Positions 5,275 to 5,796 of a stretch of 5,796 nt of DNA are shown here, in pieces (the stretch's first letter is position 1; every line of letters starts with the position of its first letter). The notes beneath the pieces are model-generated. The model searched no databases, was not told the origin of the DNA, and saw only the letters and a program-made list of their open reading frames with translations. Source of the DNA: an uncultured Clostridia bacterium (GTDB lineage: Bacteria; Bacillota; Clostridia; Oscillospirales; Acutalibacteraceae); assembly GCA_946628455.1 (NCBI GenBank), contig CAMOWP010000114.1, forward strand, positions 1 through 5,796, in the 5' to 3' direction. A program made the position numbers and the translations under genes.

Positions 5275-5796
5275 TCAGCTTTTCTTTTTGTGTAAAAACT
5301 TATCAAGAACAAGGTTGATAAGTTCAAGAATCTGCTTATTGTTTATTGCTATCATAACAAGCATCAGCGCGGCTTCAATTATATACATAACAATGCCGGA
5401 TTTCATCTGAAGCATAACTGCGCTCTGCGCTGATAAAATAAGCATTTCCAGCAGAATCATAGGAGTATTGTAATTAATTTTAATAAAGCGTTTAGCGTCA
5501 AACGCCCTTGCAACAAACGCAACGATAAATGAAACTGCTGTTGCAATCGCGGCGCCGTTTGCGCCCATTATCGGAATAAGAATCAGATTCAGAATAACAT
5601 TGGTAGCAGCGCCCGCAAAGGCGGTTACCATTGCCATTATATTCTTCTTTTCCGCCATATATACCGAGGCAAGGAAATTTACGTGGCACGAAATTGAGGT
5701 TCCCATAATAAGAATCGGAACGTACTGCCATGAATCATAGTAGCTCGGCGCAACGAGTATTTTCGTTATAAGCTGGCAGAAAATAATCAGCGCTGA
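5275..5796 (-). CDS. Polysaccharide flippase-like membrane protein (MATE/MVF superfamily, Wzx type), C-terminal part
   Basis: The frame is open from the window edge at 5796 to a TGA at 5275-5277, giving 173 residues. An internal Met at 5706 lies within the conserved run 'APSYYDSWQYVPILIMG', so the gene clearly starts outside the window. The hallmark of lipid-linked oligosaccharide flippases and their relatives is present: 'NVILNLILIPIMG' followed by 'ANGAAIATAVSF' (66-90 of the visible part). Hydrophobic segments lie at about 25-47, 54-77, 81-98, 112-129 and 133-151, and a basic tail ends in HKKKS. Proteins of this superfamily move undecaprenyl-linked sugar units across the inner membrane for capsule, exopolysaccharide or cell-wall glycan synthesis. 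It ends at the hairpin at 5250-5271 and is unlikely to share a transcript with glgP. Which polymer it serves cannot be told from this end alone. Confidence 0.85.
   Translation of the reverse strand, partial: SALIIFCQLITKILVAPSYYDSWQYVPILIMGTSISCHVNFLASVYMAEKKNIMAMVTAFAGAATNVILNLILIPIMGANGAAIATAVSFIVAFVARAFDAKRFIKINYNTPMILLEMLILSAQSAVMLQMKSGIVMYIIEAALMLVMIAINNKQILELINLVLDKFLHKKKS

Noticed and set aside
5275..5706. A complete 143-residue gene starting at the Met at 5706
   Set aside because: The frame continues upstream to the window edge with conserved flippase sequence (APSYYDSWQYVPIL), so this is the 3' part of a longer gene, not a complete small one.
5498..5731. Minus-strand frame of 77 codons at the right end
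   Set aside because: It overlaps the flippase frame, which has membrane segments and the NVILNLILIP...GAAIAT hallmark. The 77-codon frame gives a Gly/Tyr/Arg-rich, non-membrane sequence typical of a shadow.
1..5796. Mobile elements, CRISPR arrays, tRNA/rRNA genes, riboswitches
   Set aside because: I saw no transposase or integrase sequence, repeat-spacer array or tRNA-like cloverleaf. The longest gaps between genes are only 107-130 bp and are filled by promoters and terminators.

Overview
The window looks like ordinary chromosomal DNA from a low-to-mid GC Firmicute, most likely a gut clostridium of the Ruminococcaceae/Oscillospiraceae type. This placement is an inference from the AT-rich promoters with TTGACA/TATAAT-type boxes, strong GGAGG-like ribosome sites, the clostridial style of the glycoside hydrolase, and a DUF2975/YozG-like gene pair typical of Firmicutes. 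The species cannot be fixed from the sequence alone. All genes lie on the minus strand, so in transcription order the window reads from right to left.

Layout in transcription order. (1) 5796-5275: the 3' end of a polysaccharide flippase-like membrane protein that enters from outside the window and ends at a hairpin terminator (5250-5271). (2) 5274-5145: a short AT-rich control region with a well-formed promoter (TTGCAA, 17 bp, TATAAT). A near-perfect 23-bp palindrome is centred on its -10 box and is a good operator candidate. (3) 5144-2622: glgP, a full-length glycogen/maltodextrin phosphorylase with an unusual lysine-rich tail. (4) 2564-708: an intracellular family GH13 alpha-glucan hydrolase, 57 bp downstream of glgP and probably in the same operon. 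A hairpin without a U-tract lies between them, and the operon ends at a strong terminator that overlaps the GH13 stop codon. (5) 649-604: a sigma-A-like promoter (TTGACA, 17 bp, TATATA) with a pair of AAACGATAA direct repeats around its -35 box. (6) 600-121: a four-helix DUF2975 membrane protein. (7) 118-1: the N-terminal part of a YozG-like XRE regulator, 2 bp after the DUF2975 stop and cut off by the window edge.

How the genes work together: GlgP would release glucose-1-phosphate from the ends of glycogen or maltodextrin chains. The GH13 enzyme would hydrolyse the remaining short or branched glucans, so the pair forms an intracellular alpha-glucan degradation unit. The DUF2975-XRE pair is a separate, probably self-regulated unit of unknown signal. 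The flippase belongs to an upstream surface-polysaccharide locus. I see no mobile element, CRISPR array, RNA gene or clearly new system. The points most worth a second look are the glgP promoter palindrome, the DUF2975-XRE operator candidate, the phosphorylase tail, and the substrate specificity of the GH13 enzyme.
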